64,000 bases of DNA. It comes from Bdellovibrionales bacterium Ga0074137 (GTDB lineage: Bacteria; Bdellovibrionota; Bdellovibrionia; Bdellovibrionales; JAMPXM01). Shown here one piece after another: positions 41,762-50,420 of the stretch. A program made the translations under genes and the position numbers. Each line of letters starts with the position of its first letter. The first letter of the stretch is position 1. The notes below the pieces were generated by a model. The model was not told the origin of the DNA and did no database searches. It saw only the letters and a program-made list of their open reading frames with translations. The stretch covers positions 186,001-250,000 of the forward strand of contig LNDT01000030.1 in the NCBI GenBank assembly GCA_001464715.1, written 5' to 3'.

Positions 41762-42803
41762 AAACCTCTCAGAGATTCTTTCGCGTTCGAAAGTCGTGTC
41801 GAAAGACACATGCATTGTGATTTTTGATCGAAAGCTTTTAAAGGCTGTACCCGGATTCAAAACCTTCATTGGAAAATTCAAACACAGCTTTCCTGTGACA
41901 GCCGGCGAGAGCTTGAAGTCTTTTGCTGAATTTTCGAAACTCACTTCAAAAATTCACAAAGAAGTTTCTGACGACTCGAGTTTGAGTGTTAATCGCAGTT
42001 GGAGTGTCGTCGCGATCGGCGGCGGATCCGTCGGCGATGCGGCTGGATTTTTCGCGTCCGTTTATAAACGTGGGCTAAGACTTGTTCATGTTCCGACCAC
42101 GTGGCTTTCGGCGGTGGATTCCAGTCATGGTGGGAAGACCGCGCTGAACCTTCTGGGGGCAAAGAATCAGATCGGTACTTTTTACGAGGCCCAGGAAACA
42201 ATTCTTGTGCAGTCCGTTTTGATGTCGCTTTCGGAAAGCCATCGGCTGGACGCGCTCGGCGAATTTTCGAAAACCGCTATTCTTGATCGCAAAGTGAAAC
42301 TGAAGTCGAATCTTGGAAAGATCACGTCTTTGGATTTGTGGAAAGTGCTGCCTCAGGCGATCGAAGCAAAACTTAAGATCGTACGCCAAGATCCAACCGA
42401 AACCTTGGGTCATAGGCAGCTTCTCAATCTTGGTCACACCATGGGGCATGTCTTTGAAGCCGCGCTGGGGCTTTCGCACGGTCGAAGCGTTGGTCTTGGG
42501 ATTTTGTTTGCGATCGATGTTTCAGAAGCCGAATCTTGCCTCAGTCAAAAGCGCGCTGAGGCTTTGCGCCAGTGGCTTGCGACGTTAGGTATTTCAAAAA
42601 GTCTTTCGGAGGGTCCTTCGAAGTCTGGCTTTCGAAAAGTGTCAGTGGTCCAAGCGAAGCGACTTCTGCTGCAAGATAAAAAAATCTCCAAAAAAGAGTC
42701 AGTCATTTTTATCGTTATACGGGACCTCGGCCGCTGCGAACGCCGTGAGATTCCATTAAAACTGCTGATCTCCACCGGACTTAAAGCGGGTTGGCTCAAG
42801 TGA
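41736..42803 (+). CDS. aroB: 3-dehydroquinate synthase
   Basis: A 355-residue cytosolic enzyme converting DAHP to 3-dehydroquinate using NAD and Zn. NAD loop 'AIGGGSVGDAAGFFASVYKRG' is split here across the conserved Gly-rich turn; 'HVPTTWLSAVDSSHGGKTALN' corresponds to 'PTT-LAQVDSSVGGKTAVN'; 'LGEFSKTAIL' holds the zinc-ligand Glu, and 'LLNLGHTMGHVFEA' and 'SHGRSVGLG' the zinc-ligand His. The start lies within dppF and the stop overlaps the fused aro gene (GTGA at 42800). In fungi this domain is the N-terminal module of AROM; here it is a separate, coupled gene. Confidence 0.95.
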   Translation: MSPRRIYLKNLSEILSRSKVVSKDTCIVIFDRKLLKAVPGFKTFIGKFKHSFPVTAGESLKSFAEFSKLTSKIHKEVSDDSSLSVNRSWSVVAIGGGSVGDAAGFFASVYKRGLRLVHVPTTWLSAVDSSHGGKTALNLLGAKNQIGTFYEAQETILVQSVLMSLSESHRLDALGEFSKTAILDRKVKLKSNLGKITSLDLWKVLPQAIEAKLKIVRQDPTETLGHRQLLNLGHTMGHVFEAALGLSHGRSVGLGILFAIDVSEAESCLSQKRAEALRQWLATLGISKSLSEGPSKSGFRKVSVVQAKRLLLQDKKISKKESVIFIVIRDLGRCERREIPLKLLISTGLKAGWLK

Positions 42804-45800
42804 TTCGAGTGCGTCGCCCGTTTCTTGTTGCGGGTCCGATTCCACGCTCGAAATCGTGGCTCAACCGCGCTTTGATTCTGAAGTCGCTTCGAAATGATCT
42901 TCGCATTCTTGATTGGGAACCCTCGGACGCGGATGGCGACGATGTCGTTCATCTATCGCGATGTCTCAATGCTCTTTCAGAAGGGGCGACTGTTTTTCAT
43001 ATTGGTGAGTCAGGAACGGGACTCAGGTTTTTACTTTCGCGTCTTGCGATTGAAACGGGTGTGTTTAGGGTCATCGGATCAAGCCGGCTTCTGCAAAGAC
43101 CCCACGGCGTTCTTTTTGATGCTCTACAAAAGCTTGGAGCGACTGTTCGGGCTGTTGACGCGACGACGCTTGAAATTTGTGCGACCGGAGGCCCGACGGC
43201 TCCGACGCGAATCGAAGTCGACAGTAGTGAGTCGAGCCAGTTTGCATCAAGTTTACTTCTGGTGAGTTTAGGAATCAAATCACCGCTTGAAATCGTCATC
43301 GCAGGTGAGCCTCGATCGACCGGCTATTTTGAAATGACGAAAAGCTTGGTTGAAGGAGTTCGCAAGGGACGAAAAGTTCTGGTGCCCGAGGCCGACGCAA
43401 GCACTGTTGCGACACTTGCGACAATCGCCGTGGCCAGCGGCACTGTGCTTCGAAGACGTGCTGTTCGTCGCTTGGCCTCTCATCTAATTGCTGAGGAAGA
43501 AGCGGGGCTTAAGAAGGTTTTAAGTTCGCTTGAGGACCTTGTACAAAACACTCAGCAACCAGACCGCAGTGTATTTGATATTTTAAGAAAATCTGGGACG
43601 CCGTCTCTTGCTGGATCGGCCAGAGTGGCGGCCCAAAGTTCACCCGACCAGCGGCGTGGCTCGATGAATGTTGATCTTTCTTCGGCGCCCGACCTGTTTC
43701 CGGTTCTTTCGGCACTCAGCGTTTTTTCCGAAGGCACGTCGACATTTTCAGGGGCTCCGCACTTACGCTTAAAGGAATCCGACCGCATCACCGGTGTTTC
43801 TAAGCTACTAAATCTTGTCGGCGTGAAGTGTGTCGAACGCCCTGACGGACTTGTTGTTCACGGTGCAAGCGATGCACTGATTGAACGTTGGTCGAAGCTT
43901 CGCCGTCAGGGTCTTAGTTTCGAATTTGGTCCGGAGAGCGATCATCGTCTTGCCTTCGCGGCGGCAGTGCTGGCGGCGGGTGGAGTTCCGATAGAAGTGA
44001 TGAGTCGTGGTGTCGTTGGAAAAAGTTTTCCTCAGTTTTGGTCGATGATTGAGGGCGATGCTCCAAGAGTCGCCCTGATCGGACATCGGGGCGCGGGAAA
44101 AACCGAAGCGGCAAGGCGCTGGGCGCGTGGTTTGGGCCCGCATGCGATAATGATTGATCTTGATCGTGAAATTGAGCGACTGGCCGGACGCTCCGTTCAA
44201 GAAATTTTCGATCAAAAAGGTGAAGCTGAATTTCGGTGGTTCGAACGAGAGGCCTGGCGCGAAGTCGACAGCGAAATAAGAAGCAGTCTTGAAGCTGTCA
44301 TCGTCTCGTGTGGCGGTGGATTTGATCCTTCGCAAATCGATGATTCGTGGATTCGCACGTGGATTCGAAGATCGACCGATGCCGACGGGCGAATTTTTCT
44401 TGATCGTCCAAGGCTCAACCCAAAACTGGGTCCTCTCGAAGAATCAAAAGCGAGATGGAGCGAGCGCGAGCCACGTTTTCGACAAAACAGCGATCGATGC
44501 TTCGAAACTCCAGAAGGTGTCAGTGCGCGCTCAGCCGACCCCAGCGAAAAACTGTGGGTGGAAGATCTTCTGCTGGGTGAATCTGCGATTCATGACATCG
44601 GTGGAACAGTGACTCTTCGGTCTCACCAAAACGTAAAAGAGACTTGCGAACGACTTCTTCGTTGGGGCGTGGCCCGCATTGAAGTTCGCGACGATTTTTT
44701 CCCGCCATCGACAGAACCCGATGTTTGGAACTATCTTCGAACACTTTCGGCGGATCGATTCCTTGTCAGTTTTCGAAAGCCTGGTGAAGTCGCAGCGACG
44801 TCTCGTGAAATCGATCTTTGGATCAGCGCTAGTTCGGCGCTGGGTCTTGCGCACGGGTTGGCCGTTGACTGGTCGCTGGATGCGGAGGCCGCGCGCACGG
44901 AAGTATCCCTGTCCGAAGCAGGTCCGCCGGACGAGATTTTGTCCTGGGCGAAAGCTGGCCAAATCTCGTTGATTCTGAGTTATCACAATGCTGTTTCTAG
45001 CGACGGGTCGATATCCGCGACATCGTCTAGTCTTGAAGCCGAGCTCACTCAGATTGAGGTATCGGTCACCGCGAAAATCGGGCGGCCGGTGGTTGTTAAA
45101 TTGGCTCTGCTTTGCTCTGATTTTAAAACCCTCCAGCGCTTTCATTCGTGGGCCGTGTCGTCGAAATCAACACGTGTCTTTTTGCCGATGACTCCGGAAG
45201 CCGGAAGGGTCACTGCACGGTGGACTTGGTACCGACTGCTTCGCTCACTCAAAGAGACTCCACTTCAACTTGGATTTTGGCGTGAGGATGACGGATCAAG
45301 TTTGGATCAACCCACGTTTTCGGCCTGGTGGCGCCGTCGGCAGGGCGGTGCGAACTTCGCGGCCATTCTTGGTGCGCCGGTTCACGCTTCTCAAACACCG
45401 ATGTATCATAACGATTTTTTCGCGAAACGCGGAATGTGGGTCGCGGCGATTCACATCTCTCGCGATGAAGTGACTCAAGCGCTCCCGTTTCTCTTCGAGC
45501 TTGGACTTAGAGCCGCAGCGGTGACGTCTCCGCTTAAGAACGAAATTGTTTCCGGTCAGTCCATCAATACGCTTGTGGTGCCGCCGACAAACTCGTCCTC
45601 TTCTACTTCCTCGCTAGCTTCGGGGGTACCGGTCACCACCTCGACCGATGACCGAGGTTTTGAAAAACTTTGGATTTCAGTTCAAGAGCTCGCGGCGCGA
45701 ATGGGGCTCTCTCTCGACATCAAAGGCGAGCGAGTGGCTGTGTGGGGCGGTGGCGGTGTGCTATCTGCGCTAAAAAAAGTAATTCCTAACTCGAGCTTTT

Positions 45801-46141
45801 TTAGCGCTTCTATGGGCGAGCTACGGTCGGGTGACCTGCGGCCGGGCGACCTGCGGTCGCGGTCAGCTCCGGACATTTCTCCGGCGCCGCCGGATCAACA
45901 GAATCTGCAATCATGTGAGATCGTCGTCTGGGCTTCGGGCCAAGAACGCGGCCAATGGCCGGCGACCTTTAAGCCTCGAATTATTTGTGACCTTTCGTAC
46001 ATGGAAAATTCGACGGCGCGGGCGGTTGCTATCGAAACTGGAGCCCGCTATGTCTCAGGCCTTGAGATGTTTTACGCTCAGGCCGAGGCTCAACAAGAAT
46101 TTTGGTCAATGCATCTGCCCGTTACCCAGGAGTTGAAATGA
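42800..46141 (+). CDS. aroA-aroK-aroD-aroE: Tetrafunctional shikimate-pathway fusion: EPSP synthase - shikimate kinase - type I dehydroquinase - shikimate dehydrogenase (AROM-like)
   Basis: 1113 residues from GTG 42800, which overlaps the aroB stop. Residues ~1-418 are EPSP synthase ('SKSWLNRAL', 'GESGTGLRFL', 'SSQFASSLL', 'RLKESDRI', 'ESDHRLAFA', 'VVGKSFPQF'). ~423-597: shikimate kinase (Walker A 'GHRGAGKTE', Lys434; 'IDLDREIE'; 'SCGGGF'). ~600-845: type I dehydroquinase with Schiff-base Lys767 in 'PVVVKLALL', His729 in 'SYH' and Glu628, but Ser692 where a conserved Glu is expected. ~850-1113: shikimate dehydrogenase with Lys913 in 'VTSPLK' and 'INT', then a ~25-residue Ser/Thr insertion before 'DDRGF', and NADP loop 'WGGGGVLSA'. 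The order matches fungal AROM minus AroB. Confidence 0.93.
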   Translation: MIRVRRPFLVAGPIPRSKSWLNRALILKSLRNDLRILDWEPSDADGDDVVHLSRCLNALSEGATVFHIGESGTGLRFLLSRLAIETGVFRVIGSSRLLQRPHGVLFDALQKLGATVRAVDATTLEICATGGPTAPTRIEVDSSESSQFASSLLLVSLGIKSPLEIVIAGEPRSTGYFEMTKSLVEGVRKGRKVLVPEADASTVATLATIAVASGTVLRRRAVRRLASHLIAEEEAGLKKVLSSLEDLVQNTQQPDRSVFDILRKSGTPSLAGSARVAAQSSPDQRRGSMNVDLSSAPDLFPVLSALSVFSEGTSTFSGAPHLRLKESDRITGVSKLLNLVGVKCVERPDGLVVHGASDALIERWSKLRRQGLSFEFGPESDHRLAFAAAVLAAGGVPIEVMSRGVVGKSFPQFWSMIEGDAPRVALIGHRGAGKTEAARRWARGLGPHAIMIDLDREIERLAGRSVQEIFDQKGEAEFRWFEREAWREVDSEIRSSLEAVIVSCGGGFDPSQIDDSWIRTWIRRSTDADGRIFLDRPRLNPKLGPLEESKARWSEREPRFRQNSDRCFETPEGVSARSADPSEKLWVEDLLLGESAIHDIGGTVTLRSHQNVKETCERLLRWGVARIEVRDDFFPPSTEPDVWNYLRTLSADRFLVSFRKPGEVAATSREIDLWISASSALGLAHGLAVDWSLDAEAARTEVSLSEAGPPDEILSWAKAGQISLILSYHNAVSSDGSISATSSSLEAELTQIEVSVTAKIGRPVVVKLALLCSDFKTLQRFHSWAVSSKSTRVFLPMTPEAGRVTARWTWYRLLRSLKETPLQLGFWREDDGSSLDQPTFSAWWRRRQGGANFAAILGAPVHASQTPMYHNDFFAKRGMWVAAIHISRDEVTQALPFLFELGLRAAAVTSPLKNEIVSGQSINTLVVPPTNSSSSTSSLASGVPVTTSTDDRGFEKLWISVQELAARMGLSLDIKGERVAVWGGGGVLSALKKVIPNSSFFSASMGELRSGDLRPGDLRSRSAPDISPAPPDQQNLQSCEIVVWASGQERGQWPATFKPRIICDLSYMENSTARAVAIETGARYVSGLEMFYAQAEAQQEFWSMHLPVTQELK
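45821..45865 (+). repeat. 15-bp tandem repeat, 3 units, inside the AroE domain
   Basis: Three 15-bp units (45821-45835, 45836-45850, 45851-45865), the first two nearly identical and the third degenerate, encode LRSGD-LRPGD-LRSRS. They form a flexible loop between the NADP loop and the last strand of the shikimate dehydrogenase domain and keep frame. Confidence 0.7.
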
Positions 46142-47250
46142 GTTCTGCCAATCAGTTCGGTCAGCTTTTCCGTGTGACGACGTTCGGTGAAAGTCACGGA
46201 AGCGCTTTGGGCTGCGTGATCGATGGTTGCCCTGCGGGAGTTTTGATTGATGTGGCCGTGGTCCAAGCGGCCCTCGACCGACGACGCCCGGGCCAAGCCG
46301 CGTGGATGTCGGCGCGAAAGGAATCGGACAAAGTAGAATTTTTGTCCGGAGTTTTGGACGGAGTTTCTTTGGGAACACCGATCGCGGCCATTGTCCGAAA
46401 CACCGATGCGCGATCGGGCGACTATAAAGCCGTCGATGCCGCTCTTAAAAAAGGTGAAACACCAAGAGCGGGTCATGCCGACGATCAGTGGCGAGAAAAA
46501 TTCGGAGTGTCAGATGTTCGCGGCGGTGGCCGCTCGTCGGGCCGCGAAACAGTGGCGCGAGTGATTGCTGGGTCCATCGCTCAAAGTGCGGCTCAGAAGA
46601 TGGTGCCGGACCTTCGTGTGATTGGATTTTCTTCTGAGATCGCTGGAATTTCTCTCGATGCGGCCGAGCGTGAAGAATTCTACTCGCAGTTTTTTTCGAT
46701 GACTCAAGGTGCCTCTTCGAAAGCTGTTGGCGCGGCCGATGGATTTCCCGCGGACTCCTATCCGGCGCGCATTCCATCCGCGGCGAAGGCGAGTGCGGTC
46801 GAGAAGCTTCTCGTGAAAGCTGTGGCGGACGGAAAGAGTTACGGGGGCGTAGCTGAAATCGCAGTGCTAGGTGTTCCGCGAGGTCTTGGTCAGCCCGTGT
46901 TTCATAAATTGAAAAGTGATTTGGCTTCCGCCTATTTCGGTGTTGGTGCCACGGCCGGTCTAGAGATCGGCGCAGGATTTAATGCGACGGCCGCGGAGGG
47001 TACAGAATTTCATTCAAGCACGAAGCCCTCAGCGCTTGAGTCGCCGTACGGCGGAACTCGCGGCGGAATTTCAACAGGTGAACCCATCATTTCCCGAATT
47101 GCATTTAAACCTACCGCCACAGTCATGGACCTCGCAAAGCGAGGTCGTCATGATCCGTGTATTGTGCCCAGAGCAATTCCGGTTCTCGAAGCGATGACAT
47201 GGCTTGTGCTTGTCGATCATCTTCTGTGGCAGCGCCTCGACCGAATTTAG
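46138..47250 (+). CDS. aroC: Chorismate synthase
   Basis: 370 residues from ATG 46138, whose ATGA overlaps the stop of the fused aro gene. Converts EPSP to chorismate with reduced FMN. Signatures: 'FRVTTFGESHGSALGCVIDG', 'RGGGRSSGRETVARVIAG', and 'GGTRGGISTGEPI' with 'KPTATVMD' near the C-terminus. It completes the shikimate pathway started by the DAHP synthase at 51130 and supplies the MenFD fusion encoded at 52141. Confidence 0.97.
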   Translation: MSSANQFGQLFRVTTFGESHGSALGCVIDGCPAGVLIDVAVVQAALDRRRPGQAAWMSARKESDKVEFLSGVLDGVSLGTPIAAIVRNTDARSGDYKAVDAALKKGETPRAGHADDQWREKFGVSDVRGGGRSSGRETVARVIAGSIAQSAAQKMVPDLRVIGFSSEIAGISLDAAEREEFYSQFFSMTQGASSKAVGAADGFPADSYPARIPSAAKASAVEKLLVKAVADGKSYGGVAEIAVLGVPRGLGQPVFHKLKSDLASAYFGVGATAGLEIGAGFNATAAEGTEFHSSTKPSALESPYGGTRGGISTGEPIISRIAFKPTATVMDLAKRGRHDPCIVPRAIPVLEAMTWLVLVDHLLWQRLDRI

Positions 47251-47403
47251 CAGCCTTGCGGGCTGATAAGATTTAACGCCTGGCGACACCGCTGCGGAAG
47301 TAGACCTCCAAGAATGATTAAAATTAGTTAGCGATAAGTTCGTTGGCAGATTCCTTTCGGCCAACTAGTCCTCACCACGTCGAACAATTTTGAAGGGAGC
47401 TCT

Positions 47404-47760
47404 ATGAAAAGTGCCATCGTTGGTTTTCTGTTTTCATTTTTGATGGCCGGTGCCGCTTGGGCCGCACCGCTTAACGAAGCGGCGATAAAGGCCGAGTACA
47501 AAGCGCAAGCCGCGCGAGCCGCGGAGGCTGTTTACAATGTGAACTGGGGCTCTAAAATTTCTGAGTCCTTCACGGTTCGATACGATGTCGTCTTCGAATA
47601 TTTCATCGTCGACAAAGACTACACCGGCGGCGAGTACAAAGTTCGAGTCATGAGGAAGGACGAATCAGGTCAGTGGGTCGATCGCGGAATCGATTTCGAT
47701 GTTTACATCAACGATGGCGTGGTCGTGACAGTGTCCGTCGATTGCGTGACCTGCACCTGA
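47404..47760 (+). CDS. Small exported protein of unknown function
   Basis: 118 residues with a Sec signal peptide ('IVGFLFSFLMAGAAWA', cleavage before 'APLNEAA'). GAAGGGAG precedes the ATG. The mature ~97 residues start with an Ala-rich helix, then beta strands with aromatic residues ('SFTVRYDVVFEYFIV', 'YKVRVMRKDESG'), and end in a 'DCVTC' Cys pair, perhaps redox-active or metal-binding. No family recognised. It has its own terminator. Confidence 0.7.
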   Translation: MKSAIVGFLFSFLMAGAAWAAPLNEAAIKAEYKAQAARAAEAVYNVNWGSKISESFTVRYDVVFEYFIVDKDYTGGEYKVRVMRKDESGQWVDRGIDFDVYINDGVVVTVSVDCVTCT

Positions 47761-47765
47761 TATGA

Positions 47766-47791
47766 CAAAGCCCTCCGTGAGAAGGGCTTTG
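47766..47791 (+). terminator. Rho-independent hairpin after the small exported protein
   Basis: CAAAGCCCT (47766-47774) and AGGGCTTTG (47783-47791) form a perfect 9-bp stem with an 8-base loop, 6 bp after the stop. The T-tract is short and partly within the stem. Confidence 0.7.
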
Positions 47792-47872
47792 GTTCTCTGT
47801 TAAAACTCTGTGGCCGATGCTGGTACGAAAGTCGCTAAATCGCTCGTTGGCTAATTCGCCTCGTCGACCGAG

Positions 47873-49432
47873 TTACAGTCGAGCTTCGCAGTGGTAGGTC
47901 GATTCCCACGGTCCTCGCGCCGTGCGCTGACGAGTTTGGTAGCTGTCGACGTAGTAGAGTCCATCACTGCGCTCTTCGATTCGAATGATTTGTCGATCAT
48001 AACGATCGCCCCACGGTGTGCCGAAGACGCCAAGAGATTCTGCACTTCTTGATGTCGGAGTCTCGCTTCCGCTAAGCCGCAAAACAGTACCGCCCAAAAC
48101 TGCCGTTCCATTTTCTCTCAATAGATCTGTCATGTGCATGGATGGCCAAGACTTTCGAAGGTCGACTTCGCCGGGGTGACCCGAAGATCCTGCAGAGAGT
48201 TCAATCTCAAGGGGCATTCGCCCTTCGGGATTTTTGTAGTTGGATGAAGTACAAACCACGTCAGAGAGTTTGTATTTTCCAATGAACTTCACGAAGGGAT
48301 TGAAAATTTGGTCGAGACCATCGGCCGCGTGTTTATGAAGCGCAAGATTTGGTCCGAACTGAAAGAGGAAGTCACTTTCCAGCTTGAAGGCTGCCTCCAG
48401 CGATCGAAGCTCGTCGATCACCTGAGAATCTGAATCGAGTCTCACGAGAAGGTTACTTTCGAAATCGTTCCCGGAGTACGAGGACGGACTCTCGCTTCGA
48501 AGGAAGTCTCCGTAAGTCATGAACGCTGCGCCGTTGAATGTCTCATCAATTCGCCTGTTCCAATAATCCGGTTGATCATCGAATTTCGCCATGAGGGTGT
48601 AGCGAAGAATTTCAAGACGGATTTCGAGCCACTCGACGTATTCGAACTGTCTGCGAGTGTAGTAGGAGTAAGGAGCACCAGGTCGTATTGCCCCGCCAAA
48701 ACTTATGACGTTCGCAAAGAGCTGATCCACCTGTTTTTTTAGGACACTGTTCGAAATTCCGGTCGTATTCTTTTTCTCGAAAGAGTCTGCAACTTGATCC
48801 AATTTACTTTTAACGCCACTGGCATACTCATAGAACATTCTGGCGACCGGTAAATCGAGGCTTTTCGGATCGCCTTGCCCTAGAAAAAAGGCGGCTTCCT
48901 TCTGAAGTTTAATGGCCTCGGCTTCTGTCGTACCCAACTTGTGCGAGAGTTCGTGAAAGACAAGAGCTAAGGTTTCAATCCGCAGACGCTCTTCGATTAA
49001 TTTGGGAGCGATTCGAAAAGCACTGATGCAAATATCATCGGGATGGTTCGCAAAAATGCTGGCATCGACTTCATTCCCATGGCGATCAAGACATGGTTTA
49101 TCATTTCGAACTTCATAACCGGTCTCATCAAGAACATCGACGAGTGTCTTTGGGCCAGAGAAGAGCTTCAGATCAAGAGCGGACTCGGTGCCGCGAAACT
49201 GGCGGCGAGACATCTCGCGCGCGATCAGACGCATTTCGCGAAATCCCTCTTTCACGACGCGTTCGACCTGCCATATGGAAACAGGATCCGCGGGAAGTGT
49301 GCCTCCGCCGCCACCACTGACGGCACCGGTGGCATGACCAAGTCTCGGCGATGCGATAATGACTGCGGTTGAAACCGCGCTCACAACCGCGAGCGCTCTT
49401 GATAAAAACTTGTTAGATCCGATGGGCTTCAC
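47873..49432 (-). CDS. Exported HExxH metallopeptidase-like protein
   Basis: 519 residues from GTG 49432, chosen for GAGG six bases upstream and for placing the signal peptide ('ALAVVSAVSTAVIIASP', cleavage near 'GHA') at the N-terminus; the full frame extends to 49516. The mature protein contains 'LALVFHELSHKLGTTEAEA', a HExxH zinc-binding helix with a Glu 8-10 residues later as possible third ligand. The C-terminal ~200 residues are of unknown fold with a Ser/Gly/beta-rich end. Divergent from the TIGR02147 gene at 49557. Catalysis is inferred only from the motif. Confidence 0.72.
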   Translation of the reverse strand: MKPIGSNKFLSRALAVVSAVSTAVIIASPRLGHATGAVSGGGGGTLPADPVSIWQVERVVKEGFREMRLIAREMSRRQFRGTESALDLKLFSGPKTLVDVLDETGYEVRNDKPCLDRHGNEVDASIFANHPDDICISAFRIAPKLIEERLRIETLALVFHELSHKLGTTEAEAIKLQKEAAFFLGQGDPKSLDLPVARMFYEYASGVKSKLDQVADSFEKKNTTGISNSVLKKQVDQLFANVISFGGAIRPGAPYSYYTRRQFEYVEWLEIRLEILRYTLMAKFDDQPDYWNRRIDETFNGAAFMTYGDFLRSESPSSYSGNDFESNLLVRLDSDSQVIDELRSLEAAFKLESDFLFQFGPNLALHKHAADGLDQIFNPFVKFIGKYKLSDVVCTSSNYKNPEGRMPLEIELSAGSSGHPGEVDLRKSWPSMHMTDLLRENGTAVLGGTVLRLSGSETPTSRSAESLGVFGTPWGDRYDRQIIRIEERSDGLYYVDSYQTRQRTARGPWESTYHCEARL

Positions 49433-49556
49433 TTTGAACCTCGCTAAACAATTAAGTGTTACTAACTTGAACCTGTGGACCGAGCCAGAATGTGTGACGA
49501 CACGGCGCGATCGCACTTGTTTAATTCATAAAAAATGACGTATTTTTTAATTTAAA

Positions 49557-50420
49557 ATGAATTTAACGAAAAGCTCAGAATTTCTAGATATTTACGATCA
49601 TGCTTCGTACGGATCTTCCTACAAGACGTGGGTGTCGTGGCAGCTGGATCACGGACCCAAAGGCGGGCGAGGCGCTAGAAAGAGCCTGGCGGCTTTTGCC
49701 GAATGCCAAATTTCTCACGTCGCGAACGTGCTGAACGACGACGCCCATTTCAGTCTCGAGCAGGCCGAGCGGGTCGGAAGTTACTTCGGGCTTGGTGCTG
49801 GAGAGCTAGAATTTTTCTTACTTCTTGTTCAGTGGAATCGCGCGGGAACAAAAAACCTAACCGAGCTTTACGCTTCGCAAATTCATCGCGCAGCCGCTAG
49901 AGCCATCGAGAGCCGACGGAATTTGAAAGATCGGGTTCCAATTCGCCGGGCACTCGAAAGAGAGCAGGAAGCGGTTTATTACTCGTCTTGGCAGTATGCT
50001 GCGATACACGTTCTTTTATCAGTTCCGTCGCTTCAGACACCCGAGGCGCTCTCGAAAAGTCTTTCGATCTCGCGCGATCGTATCGACAAAATCCTGGAAT
50101 TTCTCTGTCAGACAGGTCTCGCCAAATATTCGGAAGGTCGGTTTGAAATCGGTCCGCAGCATCTTCATCTGGCCAGCGATTCGCCCTTCATCATGAGGCA
50201 CCACGTGAATTGGCGCACGCGAGTAGCGACAAAGCTTGAAACTGAAGGAACGGCGAAGGCTTCAGATCTTCACTATTCATCCGTGGTGACCGTGGGTGCG
50301 AAAGATGTCGATCGTGTGAGAGAAATTCTCACTAAAGCTCTCGCCGAATCGATTGAAGTCATAAAGACTTCGCCCGAAGAAGCGGGAGCGATCCTCAATA
50401 TTGATTGGATGAAAATCTAG
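49557..50420 (+). CDS. TIGR02147/DUF4423 family regulator (second copy)
   Basis: A 287-residue paralogue of the gene at 34120. The N-terminal HTH-like part ('GARKSLAAFAECQISHVANV') is followed by the family region 'REQEAVYYSSWQYAAIHVLL', 'ALSKSLSISRDRIDKILEFL', and 'WRTRVATKLETEGTAKASDLHYSSVVT' in pieces. DNA-binding is inferred. It is divergently transcribed from an exported metalloprotease-like gene (start 49432), with a 124-bp shared upstream region, and its stop overlaps the convergent menG gene by 4 bp. Confidence 0.8.
   Translation: MNLTKSSEFLDIYDHASYGSSYKTWVSWQLDHGPKGGRGARKSLAAFAECQISHVANVLNDDAHFSLEQAERVGSYFGLGAGELEFFLLLVQWNRAGTKNLTELYASQIHRAAARAIESRRNLKDRVPIRRALEREQEAVYYSSWQYAAIHVLLSVPSLQTPEALSKSLSISRDRIDKILEFLCQTGLAKYSEGRFEIGPQHLHLASDSPFIMRHHVNWRTRVATKLETEGTAKASDLHYSSVVTVGAKDVDRVREILTKALAESIEVIKTSPEEAGAILNIDWMKI

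Noticed and set aside
44531-45145. 204-residue minus-strand ORF opposite the fused aro gene
   Set aside because: It is antisense to the well supported fused enzyme and has an Arg/Gln-rich, domain-free translation.
47251-47265. Terminator after aroC
   Set aside because: CAGCC/GGCTG makes only a 5-bp stem and is not followed by a T-tract.
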